This document shows positions 31,713 through 42,600 of a DNA stretch of 64,000 nucleotides, one piece after another. The translations under genes were made by a program, and so were the position numbers. The stretch lies in the NCBI GenBank assembly GCA_030147805.1, contig JASBUR010000037.1, positions 116,773 to 180,772 of the forward strand, given 5' to 3'. This DNA comes from Sphingomonadaceae bacterium. Lineage in GTDB: Bacteria; Pseudomonadota; Alphaproteobacteria; Sphingomonadales; Sphingomonadaceae. Under the pieces are notes generated by a model. The model searched no databases, was not told where the DNA came from, and worked only from the letters and a program-made list of their open reading frames with translations. The number at the start of each line of letters is the position of its first letter. Position 1 is the first letter of the stretch.

Positions 31713-32816
31713 TCAGTCGCGCGCGACGCGGTGCAGCCAGCCGTGCGGATCGGGCTCGGTGCCGGCCTGGATGCCGGTCAGCTGCGCGCGAAGCTTCATC
31801 GTCAGTTCGCCCGCCTGCGCGCCGCCGATGGTGAAGCTGCCGCCCGTCGTCTTGACCTCGCCGATCGGCGTCACCACCGCGGCGGTGCCGCAGGCGAAGC
31901 ATTCGCGCAGCCGCCCGCTCGCCGCATCTTCGCGCCACTGGTCGATCGAATAGCGCTCCTCGCGCACCTCGATGCCCTGGTCGCGCGCCAGCGTGATGAT
32001 CGAATCGCGGGTGATGCCGGGCAGGATCGTGCCGCCGAGCGGCGGGGTGATCATCGAGCCGTCGTCGAACAGGAAGAAGATGTTCATGCCGCCGAGCTCT
32101 TCGACCCATTTGCGCTCGACCGCGTCGAGGAACACCACCTGGTCGCAGCCCTTTTCGGTCGCCTGCGCCTGCGCGAGCAGGCTCGCGGCATAGTTGCCGC
32201 CGCATTTGGCGGCGCCGGTGCCACCGGGCGCGGCGCGGGTGAAATCCTCCGACGCCCACAGCGTGATCGCCGGCTTGCCGCCCTTGAAATAGCCGCCGAC
32301 CGACGAGGCGATGACCATGAACAGATATTCCGACGACGGCTTGACGCCGAGGAACACCTCGCTGGCGAACATGAAGGGCCGCAGATAGAGGCTGCCGGCG
32401 CCCGCCGCGGGAATCCAGTCGGCGTCGATGCGCACCAGCCGCTCGACCGCCTCGATGAACAGGTCTTCGGGCAGCTGCGCCATCGCCATCCGCTCGGCGG
32501 AGGCGCGGAAGCGGCGCGCATTGGCGTCGGGGCGGAACAGCACGGGCGCGCCGTCGGCGGCGCGATAGGCCTTCATCCCTTCGAAGATTTCCTGCGCATA
32601 GTGCAGCACCGAGCAGGCGGGATCGATCGAGATCGGCCCGCGCGCCGTCACCGCCGCATCGTGCCAGCCGCGGCCATCGGCATAGCGGATCGTCACCATA
32701 TGATCGGTGAAGACGCGCCCGAAGCCCGGGTCGGCGAGCAGCAGGTCGCGCTGCGCCGCCTCGACCGGCGTGGCGTTGCGCGTGGTGGCGAAGCGCGGCG
32801 GCCCCATGTCATTCAT
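31713..32816 (-). CDS. ilvE: Branched-chain amino acid aminotransferase (ilvE)
   Basis: 367 residues from ATG 32816 with AGGAGG upstream. PLP class IV aminotransferase: the lysine region GAAKCGGNYAASLLAQ, Glu in EELGGMNIFF, and C-terminal CFACGTAAVVTPIGEV are the BCAT2-type motifs. It transfers amino groups to the keto acids of Leu, Ile and Val. Length and motifs match the ~360-residue BCAT family. Confidence 0.92.
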   Translation of the reverse strand: MNDMGPPRFATTRNATPVEAAQRDLLLADPGFGRVFTDHMVTIRYADGRGWHDAAVTARGPISIDPACSVLHYAQEIFEGMKAYRAADGAPVLFRPDANARRFRASAERMAMAQLPEDLFIEAVERLVRIDADWIPAAGAGSLYLRPFMFASEVFLGVKPSSEYLFMVIASSVGGYFKGGKPAITLWASEDFTRAAPGGTGAAKCGGNYAASLLAQAQATEKGCDQVVFLDAVERKWVEELGGMNIFFLFDDGSMITPPLGGTILPGITRDSIITLARDQGIEVREERYSIDQWREDAASGRLRECFACGTAAVVTPIGEVKTTGGSFTIGGAQAGELTMKLRAQLTGIQAGTEPDPHGWLHRVARD

Positions 32817-32917
32817 CGCGGCCGAACCTCCTGGTAGCCGGCGGCCCGTCGCCGCCCGCCTCGCTGCTACTGCACTTTCGCCGGTGGGAAAAGATCGGCG
32901 GCCGCCGACCACCGCCG

Positions 32918-33385
32918 TCAGTCGGGAAGACGGCACACGTCGACCCAGCGGATCGACACCAGTTCCGCCAGCCGCGCCGGCGTCACCTCGACCGAGCTGT
33001 TGAGCGAACCCGCCGCCGGAAACACCGTCGGATAGTCGCGCAGGCTCACGTCGCAATAGACCGGCATCGCGGTCGCGAGCCCGAAGGGGCAGACGCCGCC
33101 GACCGGATGGCCGGTGTGCGCCAGCGTCTCGCCGGCGTCGAGCATGCGTGGGCGGCCGCCGAATTCGGCCTTCGACTTCTGATTGTCGAGCCGCGCATCG
33201 CCGCGGGCGACGACCAGCAGAACCGCGCCATCGACGCGCAGCGCCAGCGACTTGGCGATCCGCCCTGGCGCGACGCCGAGCGCCGCGGCGGCCTCCGCCA
33301 CCGTCGAGGTGCGGTCCTCGGTCTCGATGACGGGCAGATCGGGGGCATGGGCAGCGAGCCAGGCGCGGGCGGTTTCGAGCGTCAT
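32918..33385 (-). CDS. YbaK/EbsC-type aminoacyl-tRNA deacylase
   Basis: 155 residues. The pattern TVAEAAAALGVAPGRIAKSL with a conserved Lys, then GHPVGGVCPFGLAT and SAGSLN-type loop is that of YbaK/ProX domains, which hydrolyse mischarged Cys- or Ala-tRNA(Pro) in trans. Free-standing domain. Lies 20 bases after the next small gene's stop. Confidence 0.88.
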   Translation of the reverse strand: MTLETARAWLAAHAPDLPVIETEDRTSTVAEAAAALGVAPGRIAKSLALRVDGAVLLVVARGDARLDNQKSKAEFGGRPRMLDAGETLAHTGHPVGGVCPFGLATAMPVYCDVSLRDYPTVFPAAGSLNSSVEVTPARLAELVSIRWVDVCRLPD

Positions 33386-33404
33386 CGGCGGGTCGGGATC
33401 GCGG

Positions 33405-33617
33405 TCAGCGCCGCGCGGCCTTGGCCTCGTCGGTCGCCCAGAGCTGCGCGGCCCGCGAGCGGCGCATCAGCTCGATGTCGGCCTCGCACTCCTGAATGCG
33501 CGCGAAGCTCTCGGCGCTAACCGCGACCTTGCGCGTCACCGATTCGTTGAAGCTCCAGCGAAAGCCGCCCTTGTCGTCGACGAAGATCAGGAAGGATGGA
33601 TAGACGCGTTTCGACAC
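33405..33617 (-). CDS. Small YegP/DUF1508-like protein
   Basis: 70 residues (MSKRVYPSFLIFVDDKGGFR). FRWSFNESVTRKVAVSAESF and the later C..DIELM pattern are similar to the DUF1508 repeat, present once here. Upstream of the YbaK gene on the same strand with a 19-base gap. Function unknown. Confidence 0.55.
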   Translation of the reverse strand: MSKRVYPSFLIFVDDKGGFRWSFNESVTRKVAVSAESFARIQECEADIELMRRSRAAQLWATDEAKAARR

Positions 33618-33660
33618 CGTTGCCCCCGGCGAGACCGATTTGTTGCGTGAACGCTACGTC

Positions 33661-33688
33661 ACGCGCCCCGTCGCGAAAAGGGGCGCGT
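33661..33688. terminator. Inverted repeat, possible terminator
   Basis: Perfect 9-base arms ACGCGCCCC/GGGGCGCGT around a 10-base loop, between the small DUF1508-like gene and the amidohydrolase. It lacks a T-run on either strand. Confidence 0.4.
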
Positions 33689-33705
33689 ACTACGGTAGTC
33701 ATCGG

Positions 33706-35697
33706 CTAGGGCGCGACGCCGATTGCGGCGAACAGCCGCCTGGGATCGAACAGCACGCCGTCCTTGACCACCAGCGTCGCCTTCCGCAGGTCGGCGATGT
33801 TGGCGTCGGGCGCGCCGTCGACGAGCAGCAGGTCGGCGAGCTTGCCCGGCTCGATCGATCCCAGCTCGCCGGCCTTGCCCGCCACCGTCGCCGCGCCGAG
33901 CGTCGCGATATGGAGGATGTCGGCGCGCGGAATTCCGGCCTGCTCGTAGAGCTCGAGCTCGCGCAGCAAGGTGAAGCCGGGCATCGCGTCGGTGCCGGGG
34001 ACGAGCGTCACGCCGCCGTCGTGCAGCGTCTTCAGCAGCGCCTGCATCACCTTGTATGACTTCGCATTGCGCCCGACCTCCTCGGGCGTGCGTGCCAGCC
34101 CGGCGCCCATCGAGCCGCGGCGCACCACCGGCGGCAGCCGGTCGATGACCTTGGCGAGCGTCGGGTTGGGCGTGCCGGGGCGGCCGGTGAGATTATTCTC
34201 GTAGAGCGAGAAGGTCGGGTCGATGACGGTCTTCTTCGCCTTCAGGAAGCCGACGAAATCCTGCACCGGCGCCGATGCGGGGTCGATCGCGTGCGCATGC
34301 TCGGCGATCGCGGTGATGCGGGTAATGCCGTTGGTCTTGGCGTTGATCTCCGGCGACATGAAGTTGAGCGCGGCGAAATTGAGATGCTGGACCTCGTCGT
34401 AGCCCGCCGCGACCGCCTCGCGCATCGTCATGCCGGCGGGCACATGCCCCGACAGCCGCATGCCGCGCTTGTGCGCTTCGTCGGCGGCGACCTTCACCAG
34501 TTCGGGCTTCAACGAGGAATAGAGCTTGATCTGCGGGTAGCCGCGCCCGGCGTAATAGGCGATGTGCGTGCGCAGCTCCTCGGGCGTCTCCGCATACATT
34601 TTGAACGGCCCGGCGAGCGGCCCGGGGCCGTCGATGAAGCCCGCCGCGACGACGCGCGGCCCGACGAGCGCGAGGCTGTCGAAATTGGCGGTACGCGGCC
34701 CGAGCTCGTCGGGGTTGTTGCCCATGTCGCGTACGCCGGTGACGCCGGTGGCGAGGTGGAGCAGCCCGTCGCTGTCGCTGTTGAGGTGGACGTGCATGTC
34801 CCACAGGCCGGGCAGCAGCGTCTTGCCGCTGCCGTCGATGATCGTCGCACCGGCGGGGATCGTCGACGCGGCGGTCGGCGCCACCATGGCGATGCGCTGG
34901 CCCTCGACCACCACGGTCATGCCGCGCTGCATCGACCGGCGGGCGGCGTCGAACAGCGCGACGTTGGTGATCGCCACCGGGCCGGCCGGCCGCGTCATCA
35001 GCGCCGGCGCGTCCTTCTTCGCCGCCTCGGCGAGCAGGTCGCGCTGCAGCTGCGTCAGCCGCTTCGCCTCGGGCTCGAGCCCCTTCCTCACCGTCGCGAA
35101 CCAGTCGTCGCCCTCGAACAGCAGCTCGCCCTGGTCGTCGAGCCACAAGGTCGACGGGCTGAAGCCGAGTCCCGAGATCGCATAGAGCGTCGCCGGCACC
35201 TGGCGGTCGCCGACGGGCAGCGACCGCTTGTCGAGCGCGGCGAGCCGCGCCTGGCCGGCGGGCAGCAGCGGCAGCGTCTGCCCCGGCGCCTTCAGCAGCG
35301 CGCGCGCCAGCATCGCCAGATGCTCGGGGGTCGATTGATCGGGGAGGTAGAAGGCGCCCGAGGCGACGCTGCCGGCGTCGTTGGCGGCCTTCCACGTCGC
35401 GGTGCCCGCGGTGCGCGCGAAGCGCTCGGCGACGGCGAGCTTGTAATAGTCGACGCCGTCGACCGTCAGGCTGTCGGGCGTGCCGTCGGCGGCGAGCGTC
35501 ACGCGCGATTTGAGGTCGGGGCCGCGACCGCGATCGACGAAGCGATAGTCGATGTCGCGCCCGCCGTCGCGATCGTTGACCGTCATCGCGCCCTTCAGCT
35601 CGCCCGAGGTGAGCACGACATAGTCGGCCGCCGCCGCCGCGCCCGCCACCAGCGCCCAAGCGGCGACCCCGCCGCGCATCCACCGTCCGATCGTCAT
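33706..35697 (-). CDS. Secreted amidohydrolase-family enzyme
   Basis: 663 residues from ATG 35697, with signal peptide MTIGRWMRGGVAAWALVAGA cut after AAAA. The N-terminal ~250 residues are beta-rich; then an amidohydrolase barrel with GLWDMHVHLN (metal ligands His-x-His) and later GHVPAGMTMREAV, ending in a returning small beta domain (VVKDGVLFDPRRL). Related to imidazolonepropionase-like or Xaa-Pro-type amidohydrolases found in sphingomonads. Substrate unknown; periplasmic. Confidence 0.85.
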   Translation of the reverse strand: MTIGRWMRGGVAAWALVAGAAAAADYVVLTSGELKGAMTVNDRDGGRDIDYRFVDRGRGPDLKSRVTLAADGTPDSLTVDGVDYYKLAVAERFARTAGTATWKAANDAGSVASGAFYLPDQSTPEHLAMLARALLKAPGQTLPLLPAGQARLAALDKRSLPVGDRQVPATLYAISGLGFSPSTLWLDDQGELLFEGDDWFATVRKGLEPEAKRLTQLQRDLLAEAAKKDAPALMTRPAGPVAITNVALFDAARRSMQRGMTVVVEGQRIAMVAPTAASTIPAGATIIDGSGKTLLPGLWDMHVHLNSDSDGLLHLATGVTGVRDMGNNPDELGPRTANFDSLALVGPRVVAAGFIDGPGPLAGPFKMYAETPEELRTHIAYYAGRGYPQIKLYSSLKPELVKVAADEAHKRGMRLSGHVPAGMTMREAVAAGYDEVQHLNFAALNFMSPEINAKTNGITRITAIAEHAHAIDPASAPVQDFVGFLKAKKTVIDPTFSLYENNLTGRPGTPNPTLAKVIDRLPPVVRRGSMGAGLARTPEEVGRNAKSYKVMQALLKTLHDGGVTLVPGTDAMPGFTLLRELELYEQAGIPRADILHIATLGAATVAGKAGELGSIEPGKLADLLLVDGAPDANIADLRKATLVVKDGVLFDPRRLFAAIGVAP

Positions 35698-35850
35698 GAT
35701 CAGGCCTGCCCCTTGTGAAAATCCTGCACCGAAACCAAATCGTTTCGATGCACCCTGCGGCACCCTAGATCGAGCGACGCGCCACGCAAGTCCGCGCGCC
35801 GCATGGCCCCGCCGGCGCCCCAACCTTCACCACCCTAACAAGGAGCTGCC

Positions 35851-36411
35851 ATGACCCCCGAGAAGCAGAGCATGGAAGGGCGCCGCGTTCCGTCGGTCAC
35901 CTTCAAGACGCGTGTCCGCGACGAGAGCATCGGCGGCGACAATCCCTTCCGCTGGCAGGACCTGAGCTCGGACGAGCTGTTCGCCGGCAAGCGGGTGGTG
36001 CTGTTCTCGCTGCCCGGCGCCTTCACGCCGACCTGCTCGAACGAGCAGTGCCCGGCCTATGAGCGCTATTATGACGAGTTCAAATCGCTCGGCGTCGACG
36101 ACGTCGTCTGCCTGTCGGTCAACGACGCCTTCGTCATGTACCAGTGGCAGCAGAAGCTCGGTACCAACCGGCTCCACTTCGTGCCCGACGGCTCGGGCAA
36201 GTTCACGCGGGCGATGGGGATGATGGTCAACAAGGACCATCTCGGCTTCGGCGAGCGCAGCTGGCGCTATTCGATGGTCGTCGACGACGGCGTCATCCAG
36301 GCGTTCTTCGAAGAACCTGGTCGCAACGACGACGGCAGCGACAGCGACCCCTATGAGGTGTCGGACCCCGAGACGATCCTCGGCTGGCTGAAGGATCACC
36401 CGAAGCCGTAG
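35851..36411 (+). CDS. Peroxiredoxin of the Prx5 type
   Basis: 186 residues. PGAFTPTCSNEQCPAYE holds the peroxidatic Cys (P-x3-T-x2-C) with a second Cys four residues on. FVPDGSGKFTRAMGM and RSWRYSMVVDDGVI are typical of Prx5/AhpE-like thiol peroxidases. It reduces peroxides, probably with glutaredoxin or glutathione. Confidence 0.88.
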   Translation: MTPEKQSMEGRRVPSVTFKTRVRDESIGGDNPFRWQDLSSDELFAGKRVVLFSLPGAFTPTCSNEQCPAYERYYDEFKSLGVDDVVCLSVNDAFVMYQWQQKLGTNRLHFVPDGSGKFTRAMGMMVNKDHLGFGERSWRYSMVVDDGVIQAFFEEPGRNDDGSDSDPYEVSDPETILGWLKDHPKP

Positions 36412-36641
36412 CCGTCAGGGCGCGGCGACGAGTCGATGCGCGTCGAGGCCGCCCGTGTAGCGGATCAGCGGTAGCTTCGCGCTGCGTCGCGTGTGGCTGG
36501 GAGGCCGCTCGGTCCGCCGCGCGGAGCCGTGGTGCCGCTCGCGGGCATGCGCACGCCGCAAATCGATTTCGAACGACAGGCCGGCTCGCTCGGGGAGCGC
36601 CTGCCGGAACGCACTTGAGTCCGCGGGCGGTGGCGGGGCTG
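36412..36641. other. Intergenic region with an unassigned minus-strand open frame
   Basis: On the minus strand a frame runs from 36645 to a stop at 36415-36417, 76 codons (FRQALPERAGLSFEIDLRRA, then SAKLPLIRYTGGLDAHRL) with plausible composition but no ATG, GTG or TTG at its head. It begins with CTG overlapping the stop of the upstream 54-residue gene. It could be a frameshifted extension of that gene. Nothing else seen. Confidence 0.3.
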
Positions 36642-36806
36642 TCAGCTAAGTCGCAGCGCCGCCAGGCGCGACAGCCACGATCGGCGTACCAGCCACGGCA
36701 TATATTGCACGCGGTTGGCATGCTCGGCGAAGGGGCGGCGCGGCAGTTCGGGCTCGTACCAGGCGCCTTGCCGCGCCCACAGACTCGTGTCGAACTTGTG
36801 GCTCAT
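36642..36806 (-). CDS. Small hypothetical protein, 54 residues
   Basis: MSHKFDTSLWARQGAWYEPE, then FAEHANRVQYMPWLVRRSWL, with many aromatics. The composition looks protein-like, but no family is recognised and the ribosome site is weak. Possibly the first half of a longer gene broken at its 3' end. Confidence 0.45.
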   Translation of the reverse strand: MSHKFDTSLWARQGAWYEPELPRRPFAEHANRVQYMPWLVRRSWLSRLAALRLS

Positions 36807-36926
36807 GCCGCCGTTCTACCGGGCGCCGGCGCGCCCACCAGCGGCATGTCGAGGGCGCGTCTTCGGCTCGTCGCAAGGCGGCCGTGCGTGGCGCGGGCGT
36901 CACACGGTAACATTGCGGGGAGAGGC

Positions 36927-38234
36927 TCAGGCGATCTCCGAGATCGGCAGCGTGCTGCGGCGCGCGGCGCGGAAGCGGCGCGCCTCCTCGCGGCGGCGCC
37001 GGGCCCAGGCGTCGTCATGCTCGTGCGGCCGGACCACCGGCACGATCAGGCAGACGCTCTGCGTCGGCAGCACCGTCCGCCAGTCGTCGATCAGCTTCTT
37101 GTAGGCGGTGCCGACCGGCCGGATGTTGCGGTCCATGTCGAACAGGCCGAGCGGGTTGACGTTGTTGTTCTCCTCGCGGAGCGCGGTGTCCCAGTCGACC
37201 TGGTCGGTCAGCGAATACCAGGTGAAGCCGACGATCGGCACGCCGGCGTTGCGCACGTGGAGGACGTTGGCCCATTGCTTCCACAGCCAGTCGACCGCGC
37301 CCGATCCGTCGGCGAAATCGTTGAAATTGGTCTCGGTGTGCATCACCGGCAGCGTGTAGCGCTCGTAATATTGCATGGTGATATTGTCGTAGCCGAACAC
37401 CTCGCCCGAGGCGCCGCTGTGGCCGTCCTCGTACACGCGATGCTCGTTGGTCCAGTAATAGTCGTTGCCCATGATGCAGTGCTGCTTGAGGCGGTGGCGC
37501 AGGAAGAAGTGATATTCGTCGCGCGTCATGCCGTTATCGAGCAGATATTCGTACATCTCCGAATCGACGCGCTTGCCGTAGTTGAGGTCGAGCGTCAGGA
37601 AGCGCTGTGAATTCCTGATCTCCGCCGGCTTGATCGCCGACGGTGAATCGGCGTGGAAATATTCCGACGATTCGGACTGGACGAAGATCGCGTCGGGCCG
37701 AACGTCGAGGATGCACTGCATCGCCAGCACATTGGCCTTCACGATATGCTTGAGCGCAGTGACGAAGCTCGTGTCGGTGGTGCCCTGCTCGTTCCACCAG
37801 CCATATTTGGCGCTGAACACCGCGCAGATGAACATCTCGTTGACCGGGGTGTAGAGCTGCACCCAGGGGAAGCGTTCGGCGAAGGCCTGGCAATAGGTCG
37901 CGAACAGCCGCGGGAAATCGGGGTTCTGGAAATTGCCGATCCAGTCGGGCACGCCGAAATGGCAGAGGTCGACGATCGGCACGATGTTGCGGCGGTGCAG
38001 CTCGGCGAAGGTCGCGTCGGCGAACGACCAGTCGTAGCGGCCGTCGCCCAGCCAGGTCGTGTGGATCGGCGGGCCGTAGCGCAGGAAGCAGATGCCCATC
38101 TCGTCGACGAGCTCGAAGTCGCGCTGCCAGTGATCATAGTGCCGCGCCTTCGCCATCTGGTCGATGCGCGTGCGGCCGCCGTTGATCGTCGGGTAGCTGT
38201 TCTCGATGCCGGTGGCGAACATGAAGTTGGTCAT
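36927..38234 (-). CDS. Glycoside hydrolase family 1-like protein
   Basis: 435 residues, a TIM-barrel beta-glycosidase. [13 protein letters not shown] supplies the acid/base (NE), and [13 protein letters not shown] a candidate nucleophile Glu, matching the GH1 pattern. No signal peptide, so probably cytosolic. The C-terminal 40 residues are Arg-rich and not part of the barrel. It resembles uncharacterised GH1-like genes of alphaproteobacteria rather than classical 450-residue beta-glucosidases. Confidence 0.75.
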   Translation of the reverse strand: MTNFMFATGIENSYPTINGGRTRIDQMAKARHYDHWQRDFELVDEMGICFLRYGPPIHTTWLGDGRYDWSFADATFAELHRRNIVPIVDLCHFGVPDWIGNFQNPDFPRLFATYCQAFAERFPWVQLYTPVNEMFICAVFSAKYGWWNEQGTTDTSFVTALKHIVKANVLAMQCILDVRPDAIFVQSESSEYFHADSPSAIKPAEIRNSQRFLTLDLNYGKRVDSEMYEYLLDNGMTRDEYHFFLRHRLKQHCIMGNDYYWTNEHRVYEDGHSGASGEVFGYDNITMQYYERYTLPVMHTETNFNDFADGSGAVDWLWKQWANVLHVRNAGVPIVGFTWYSLTDQVDWDTALREENNNVNPLGLFDMDRNIRPVGTAYKKLIDDWRTVLPTQSVCLIVPVVRPHEHDDAWARRRREEARRFRAARRSTLPISEIA

Positions 38235-38364
38235 GCACGGTCAACGGGTCGCGCCGCGAAGGGTTCACTCGCAACGACGATGCCCGGCGCGCGGCGGCCG
38301 CATCGGCGCTTGCGCTCGGCGTGGACCCATGGCTCACTGCCGGCCTAATCGAGGGGAGGGGGCC

Positions 38365-38802
38365 ATGCTTCAGGAGTTCCGCAGTTTCATCGCGCGCGGC
38401 AACGTGCTCGATCTGGCGGTCGCGGTGATCATCGGCGCGGCGTTCGGCAAGATCGTCAGCTCGCTGACCGACGACGTCATCATGCCGGTGGTCGGCTATC
38501 TGTTCGGCGGCCTCGATTTCTCGAGCTATTTCGTGCGGCTCGGCGCGGTCCCCGACGGCTATGCCGGGTCGCTCAGCAACTATGCCGAACTCAAGGAGGC
38601 GGGCGTGCCGCTGCTCGGCTACGGCCAGTTCATCACCGTCGCGGTGAATTTCGTCATCCTCGCCTTCATCATCTTCATGCTCGTCCGCATCGCCAACAAG
38701 GCGATCCGCAAGGAGGCCGAGGCGCCCGCCCCGGCACCGGCGCCGCCGCCCGAGGACGTGCTGCTGCTCCGCGAGATCCGCGACGAGCTCCGGAAGCGCT
38801 GA
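38365..38802 (+). CDS. mscL: Large-conductance mechanosensitive channel MscL
   Basis: 145 residues from ATG 38365 with GGGAGGGGG upstream. [20 protein letters not shown] and [18 protein letters not shown] are the signature N-terminus and TM1; TM2 is [18 protein letters not shown], and the C-terminal helix [12 protein letters not shown] is present. Homopentameric inner-membrane valve protecting against hypo-osmotic shock. Confidence 0.97.
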   Translation: MLQEFRSFIARGNVLDLAVAVIIGAAFGKIVSSLTDDVIMPVVGYLFGGLDFSSYFVRLGAVPDGYAGSLSNYAELKEAGVPLLGYGQFITVAVNFVILAFIIFMLVRIANKAIRKEAEAPAPAPAPPPEDVLLLREIRDELRKR

Positions 38803-38814
38803 TAGAAGGGCGCG

Positions 38815-39234
38815 ATGATCGAGGTCACGCCGCACATCAGCCTCGACGAGAGCGAACTGGAATTCCGCTCGGCCCGCGCGTCGGGGCCGGGCGGCCAGCA
38901 TGTCAACAAGTCGGAAACCGCGATCGAGCTGCGCTTCGACGTACGCCGCTCGCCGTCGCTGCCCAACGACGTCGCCAACCGGCTGATGCGCCTCGCCGGC
39001 AGCCGGCTGACCGCCGACGGCGTGCTGGTACTCTTCGCGCAGAGCCACCGCAGCGGCCTCGCCAACCGCGAGGACGCAACCGAACGGCTGGTCGAGCTGA
39101 TCGCCAAGGCGGCGGAAAAGCCCAAGCCGCGCAAGAAGACCAAGCCGACCAAGGCGTCGAAGGAGCGGCGGCTCGAGGGCAAGTCGAAGCGGGCGGGGGT
39201 GAAGTCGGGGCGGGGCCGCGTGGCCTTCGACTAG
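38815..39234 (+). CDS. arfB: Peptidyl-tRNA hydrolase ArfB
   Basis: 139 residues. [20 protein letters not shown] contains the GGQ motif of class I release factors; the Lys/Arg-rich C-terminal tail ([20 protein letters not shown]) inserts into the mRNA channel. Rescues stalled ribosomes without a stop codon. Starts 12 bases after mscL and probably shares its transcript. Confidence 0.93.
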   Translation: MIEVTPHISLDESELEFRSARASGPGGQHVNKSETAIELRFDVRRSPSLPNDVANRLMRLAGSRLTADGVLVLFAQSHRSGLANREDATERLVELIAKAAEKPKPRKKTKPTKASKERRLEGKSKRAGVKSGRGRVAFD

Positions 39235-39376
39235 CGCTGCCGCCAGCGCGAAGACCCTTTTTGTCGGCGCTTCGCGCCGAGCTTGCCGCCGATCTCCTAT
39301 AAGGGGGGCAAGGGCGGTCGCCACCGAACGCGGCGAACGCGCCGCTCATGCCTGCCCCGAACCCCGGAGGACCCCG

Positions 39377-41137
39377 GTGACCCTCAAGCAGAAGCTCCTA
39401 GGCTGCCTCGGCCTCTTTGCGGCGGTCACCGTGCTGATCATGGGCCTGTCCTACCGATCGGCGCAGGCGAACGAGCGGGCGCTCCACACCATCCTCGACG
39501 ATCGCGTCGCGCCGCTGCACGATCTCAAGCTCACCGCCGACAGCTACGCGGTCGACATCGTCGATGCCGCACACAAGGCGCGCAACGGCAATCTCTCGTT
39601 CGACGACGCCGAGACGAACGTCCGGAACGGTGATCGCCGGCTTCGCGACGCCTGGCAGCGCTACCGCGCCACGCGCATCGAGGGGGACGAGGAACGGCTC
39701 GCCGCTGCGGCTGAGGCGCAGATGAAGCTCTCCGACGCGAAGGTGGCCCGGTTGACGGCGATCCTCGCGGCCGACGATCGCGCCGCGCTCGACCGCTTTG
39801 TCGTGAACGACCTCTACCCGGCGATCGACCCGGTGTCGGCGGCGATCAGCAAGCTGGTCGATCTGCAGATCGACGTTGCCTCGGAAGTGACGAAGGAGGC
39901 GCTCGCTGCCGACGAAGCGGCAATCAGGCTGATGCTCTTCCTGACGCTGGGGGCGGCGCTGGCGCTCGGCGTCGCCTATTTCACCGTTACGCACAAGGTC
40001 ATCGGGCCGATCGAGACGCTCGCCTGGATCATCGCCGAGCTGGCGCGGTCGTCGGGCGAGACGCGGCTGCCCAACCTCGAGCAGAAGGACGAAATCGGCG
40101 CCATCGCGCGCGCCGTCGAGGCGTTCCTCGCCTCGATCGTCGTCAAGGAGCGCGCGGTCGCGGCGGCGGCCGCGGCGGAGCAGAATCTCGTCACGGGCGC
40201 GCTCAGCGAAAGCCTGGCCGCGCTGACAGCCGGCGATCTGACCTCGCCGATCGTCGCCGACTTTCCGCCGGCCTATGCGGCGCTGAAGAGCAATTTCAAC
40301 GAGGCTCTCGGCGCGCTGAACGAGCTGATCGCCTCGGTGACGCGCAGCGCCGGGTCGATCCGCGGCGGATCGGGCGAGATTGCGAAGGCCTCCGAGGATC
40401 TGGCGCGCCGCACTGAAAACAACGCCGCCAGCCTCGAGGAAACCTCGGCGGCGCTCGCGCAGATCGATGGTCGGCTCAGGGCATCGGCGGTCGTCGCGGC
40501 GAGCACGGTCGAGCGGGCCGACGATGCGATCGCGACAGTGTCGAGCGGTCGTAGGGTCGCCGAGGAGGCGGTGCAGGCGATGGGCCGGGTGTCGGACAGC
40601 GCCAAGGGCATCGACTCGGTCATCGAGGGCCTCGACAAGATCGCCTTCCAGACTCGCGTGCTGGCGATGAACGCCGCGGTCGAGGCGGGTCGGGCCGGCG
40701 ACGCCGGCCGCGGCTTCGCCGTCGTCGCCGACCTCGTCTCGGCGCTCGCCATGCGCGCCGAGGAAGAAGCCAAGACCGCCCGCGACCAGCTGACGGTGAC
40801 GCAGGGCGAGATCATGTGCGCGGTCGAGGCGGTGGAGCGCGTCGACGGCGCGCTCGCCAACATCTCGGGCGACGTCGGGCAGGTGCACGCGCTGCTCGCG
40901 ACGCTGGCCTCCGACAACCAGGTGCAGTCGGCGGCGATCACCCAGATCAGCGCCGCGATCGGCAGCATGGACCAGTCGACGCAGCAGAATGCCGCGATGG
41001 TCGAGGAGACCTCGGCGGCGGCGCGCAACCTCACCGAGGAAGTCTACTCGCTGTCGGAGCAGGCCGGCCGCTTCACGGTCGACGCGCGCGGCCGAAGTCT
41101 GGCGATCGCGGCGACCAGCCTTCGCGCTGCCGCCTAG
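39377..41137 (+). CDS. Methyl-accepting chemotaxis protein
   Basis: 586 residues from GTG 39377, with GGAGG at 39366-39370. TM1 ([19 protein letters not shown]), a periplasmic four-helix-bundle-like domain (about 30-175), TM2 ([20 protein letters not shown]), HAMP-like region, and a long signalling domain with the hairpin segment around [20 protein letters not shown] and two Glu-rich methylation helices ([14 protein letters not shown]). Sensory ligand unknown. No che genes are nearby. Confidence 0.9.
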   Translation: MTLKQKLLGCLGLFAAVTVLIMGLSYRSAQANERALHTILDDRVAPLHDLKLTADSYAVDIVDAAHKARNGNLSFDDAETNVRNGDRRLRDAWQRYRATRIEGDEERLAAAAEAQMKLSDAKVARLTAILAADDRAALDRFVVNDLYPAIDPVSAAISKLVDLQIDVASEVTKEALAADEAAIRLMLFLTLGAALALGVAYFTVTHKVIGPIETLAWIIAELARSSGETRLPNLEQKDEIGAIARAVEAFLASIVVKERAVAAAAAAEQNLVTGALSESLAALTAGDLTSPIVADFPPAYAALKSNFNEALGALNELIASVTRSAGSIRGGSGEIAKASEDLARRTENNAASLEETSAALAQIDGRLRASAVVAASTVERADDAIATVSSGRRVAEEAVQAMGRVSDSAKGIDSVIEGLDKIAFQTRVLAMNAAVEAGRAGDAGRGFAVVADLVSALAMRAEEEAKTARDQLTVTQGEIMCAVEAVERVDGALANISGDVGQVHALLATLASDNQVQSAAITQISAAIGSMDQSTQQNAAMVEETSAAARNLTEEVYSLSEQAGRFTVDARGRSLAIAATSLRAAA

Positions 41138-41166
41138 GTCTCCGCAGCCGATCGGGCCGCCCGCCG

Positions 41167-42600
41167 TCAGTGCGGCACGACGCCGATTTCGACGCCGGTC
41201 TTGTCGTGCAGCGCGAAGCGGTCGACGATGTCGGCGCTGGCGCGATTGTAGCCGACCATGTCGACCTGCCGGCCGTCGCGGCGCAGCCGCGCGACGATCT
41301 TGTCGAGCGCCGCGACCGCCGAAATGTCCCAGAAATGCGCCGCGGTCATGTCGATGAGGACGGCGGGCGCGGTCTCCTCGATCGCGAAGGCGCGCGTGAA
41401 GCGCTCGACCGAGGCGAAGAAAATCTGCCCGGTGACGCGGTAGGTCGCGGTCGCGCCGTCGGGCGACAGCGTCCGCGTCACCGCGAACATGCGCTGGACC
41501 TTGCCGGCGAAGAAGATACCCGACAGCAGCACGCCGGCGAGCACGCCCATCGACAGGTCGTGCGTCGCGACGACGACGACGACGGTGGTCAGCATCACCA
41601 CCGACGACGGCCAGGGGTGGCGGCGCAGATTGGGGATCGAGTTCCAGCTGAAGGTGCCGATCGACACCATGATCATCACCGCGACGAGCGCCGGCATCGG
41701 AATCCGCCCGACGAACGGCCCCAGCACCGCCAGCAGGAACAGCAGGAAGGCGCCGGCGGTGAAGGTCGACAGCCGGCCGCGGCCGCCCGACGTCACGTTG
41801 ATCACCGACTGGCCGATCATCGCGCAGCCGCCCATGCCGCCGAGGCAGGCGGCGACGATGTTGGCGCTGCCCTGGCCGGCGCATTCGCGGCGCTTGTCGC
41901 TGTCGCTGTGCGTCATGTCGTCGACGATCTGCGCGGTGAGCAGCGATTCGAGCAGCCCGACCGCCGCCATCGCCAGCGAATAGGGCAGGATGATGCGCAG
42001 CGTCGCCCAGCTGAGCGGGACATCGGGCAGCGCGAACGAGGGGAGCCCCTCGGGAAGCGCGCCCATGTCGCCGACGCTGTTCACCGGCGCGCCGGTCGCG
42101 ATCGAGATCGCCGACAGCAGCAGGATCGCCACCAGCGGCGACGGCACCGCCTTGGTCAGCCGCGGCAGCAGATAGATGATCGCCAGCCCGCCGGCGATCA
42201 TCGCATAGGCCTGCCAGGTCACGCCGATCAGCTGCGGCAGCTGTGCCATGAAGATCAGGATGGCGAGCGCGTTGACGAAGCCGGTGATCACCGAGCGCGA
42301 AACGAACTGCATCAGCAGGTCGAGCCGTGCGAGGCCGGCGACGATCTGGATCAGCCCCATCAGGATGGTCGCGGCGAACAGATACTCGACGCCGTGATCG
42401 CGCACGAGCGGGATGACGAGCACCGCGACCGCCGCGGTGGCGGCGGAGATCATCCCCGGGCGGCCGCCGGTGAAGGCGATGACGATGGCGATCGCCACCG
42501 ACGCATAGAGGCCGACGCGCGGATCGACGCCGGCGATGATCGAAAAGCCGATGGCCTCGGGGATCAGCGCCAGCGCGACGACGATGCCGGCGAGCATGTC
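41167..42600 (-). CDS. SulP-family anion transporter with STAS domain
   Basis: From the first internal ATG (42600) it spans 477 residues: [20 protein letters not shown] opening TM, about 10 further TMs, and a C-terminal STAS domain ([20 protein letters not shown]). Homologues begin about 17 residues earlier; the frame does continue upstream ([17 protein letters not shown]) but with no ATG, GTG or TTG for some 70 codons, the start of the open frame. The true start may be non-canonical or frameshifted. Sulfate, bicarbonate or other anion substrate not determined. Confidence 0.85.
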   Translation of the reverse strand, partial: DMLAGIVVALALIPEAIGFSIIAGVDPRVGLYASVAIAIVIAFTGGRPGMISAATAAVAVLVIPLVRDHGVEYLFAATILMGLIQIVAGLARLDLLMQFVSRSVITGFVNALAILIFMAQLPQLIGVTWQAYAMIAGGLAIIYLLPRLTKAVPSPLVAILLLSAISIATGAPVNSVGDMGALPEGLPSFALPDVPLSWATLRIILPYSLAMAAVGLLESLLTAQIVDDMTHSDSDKRRECAGQGSANIVAACLGGMGGCAMIGQSVINVTSGGRGRLSTFTAGAFLLFLLAVLGPFVGRIPMPALVAVMIMVSIGTFSWNSIPNLRRHPWPSSVVMLTTVVVVVATHDLSMGVLAGVLLSGIFFAGKVQRMFAVTRTLSPDGATATYRVTGQIFFASVERFTRAFAIEETAPAVLIDMTAAHFWDISAVAALDKIVARLRRDGRQVDMVGYNRASADIVDRFALHDKTGVEIGVVPH

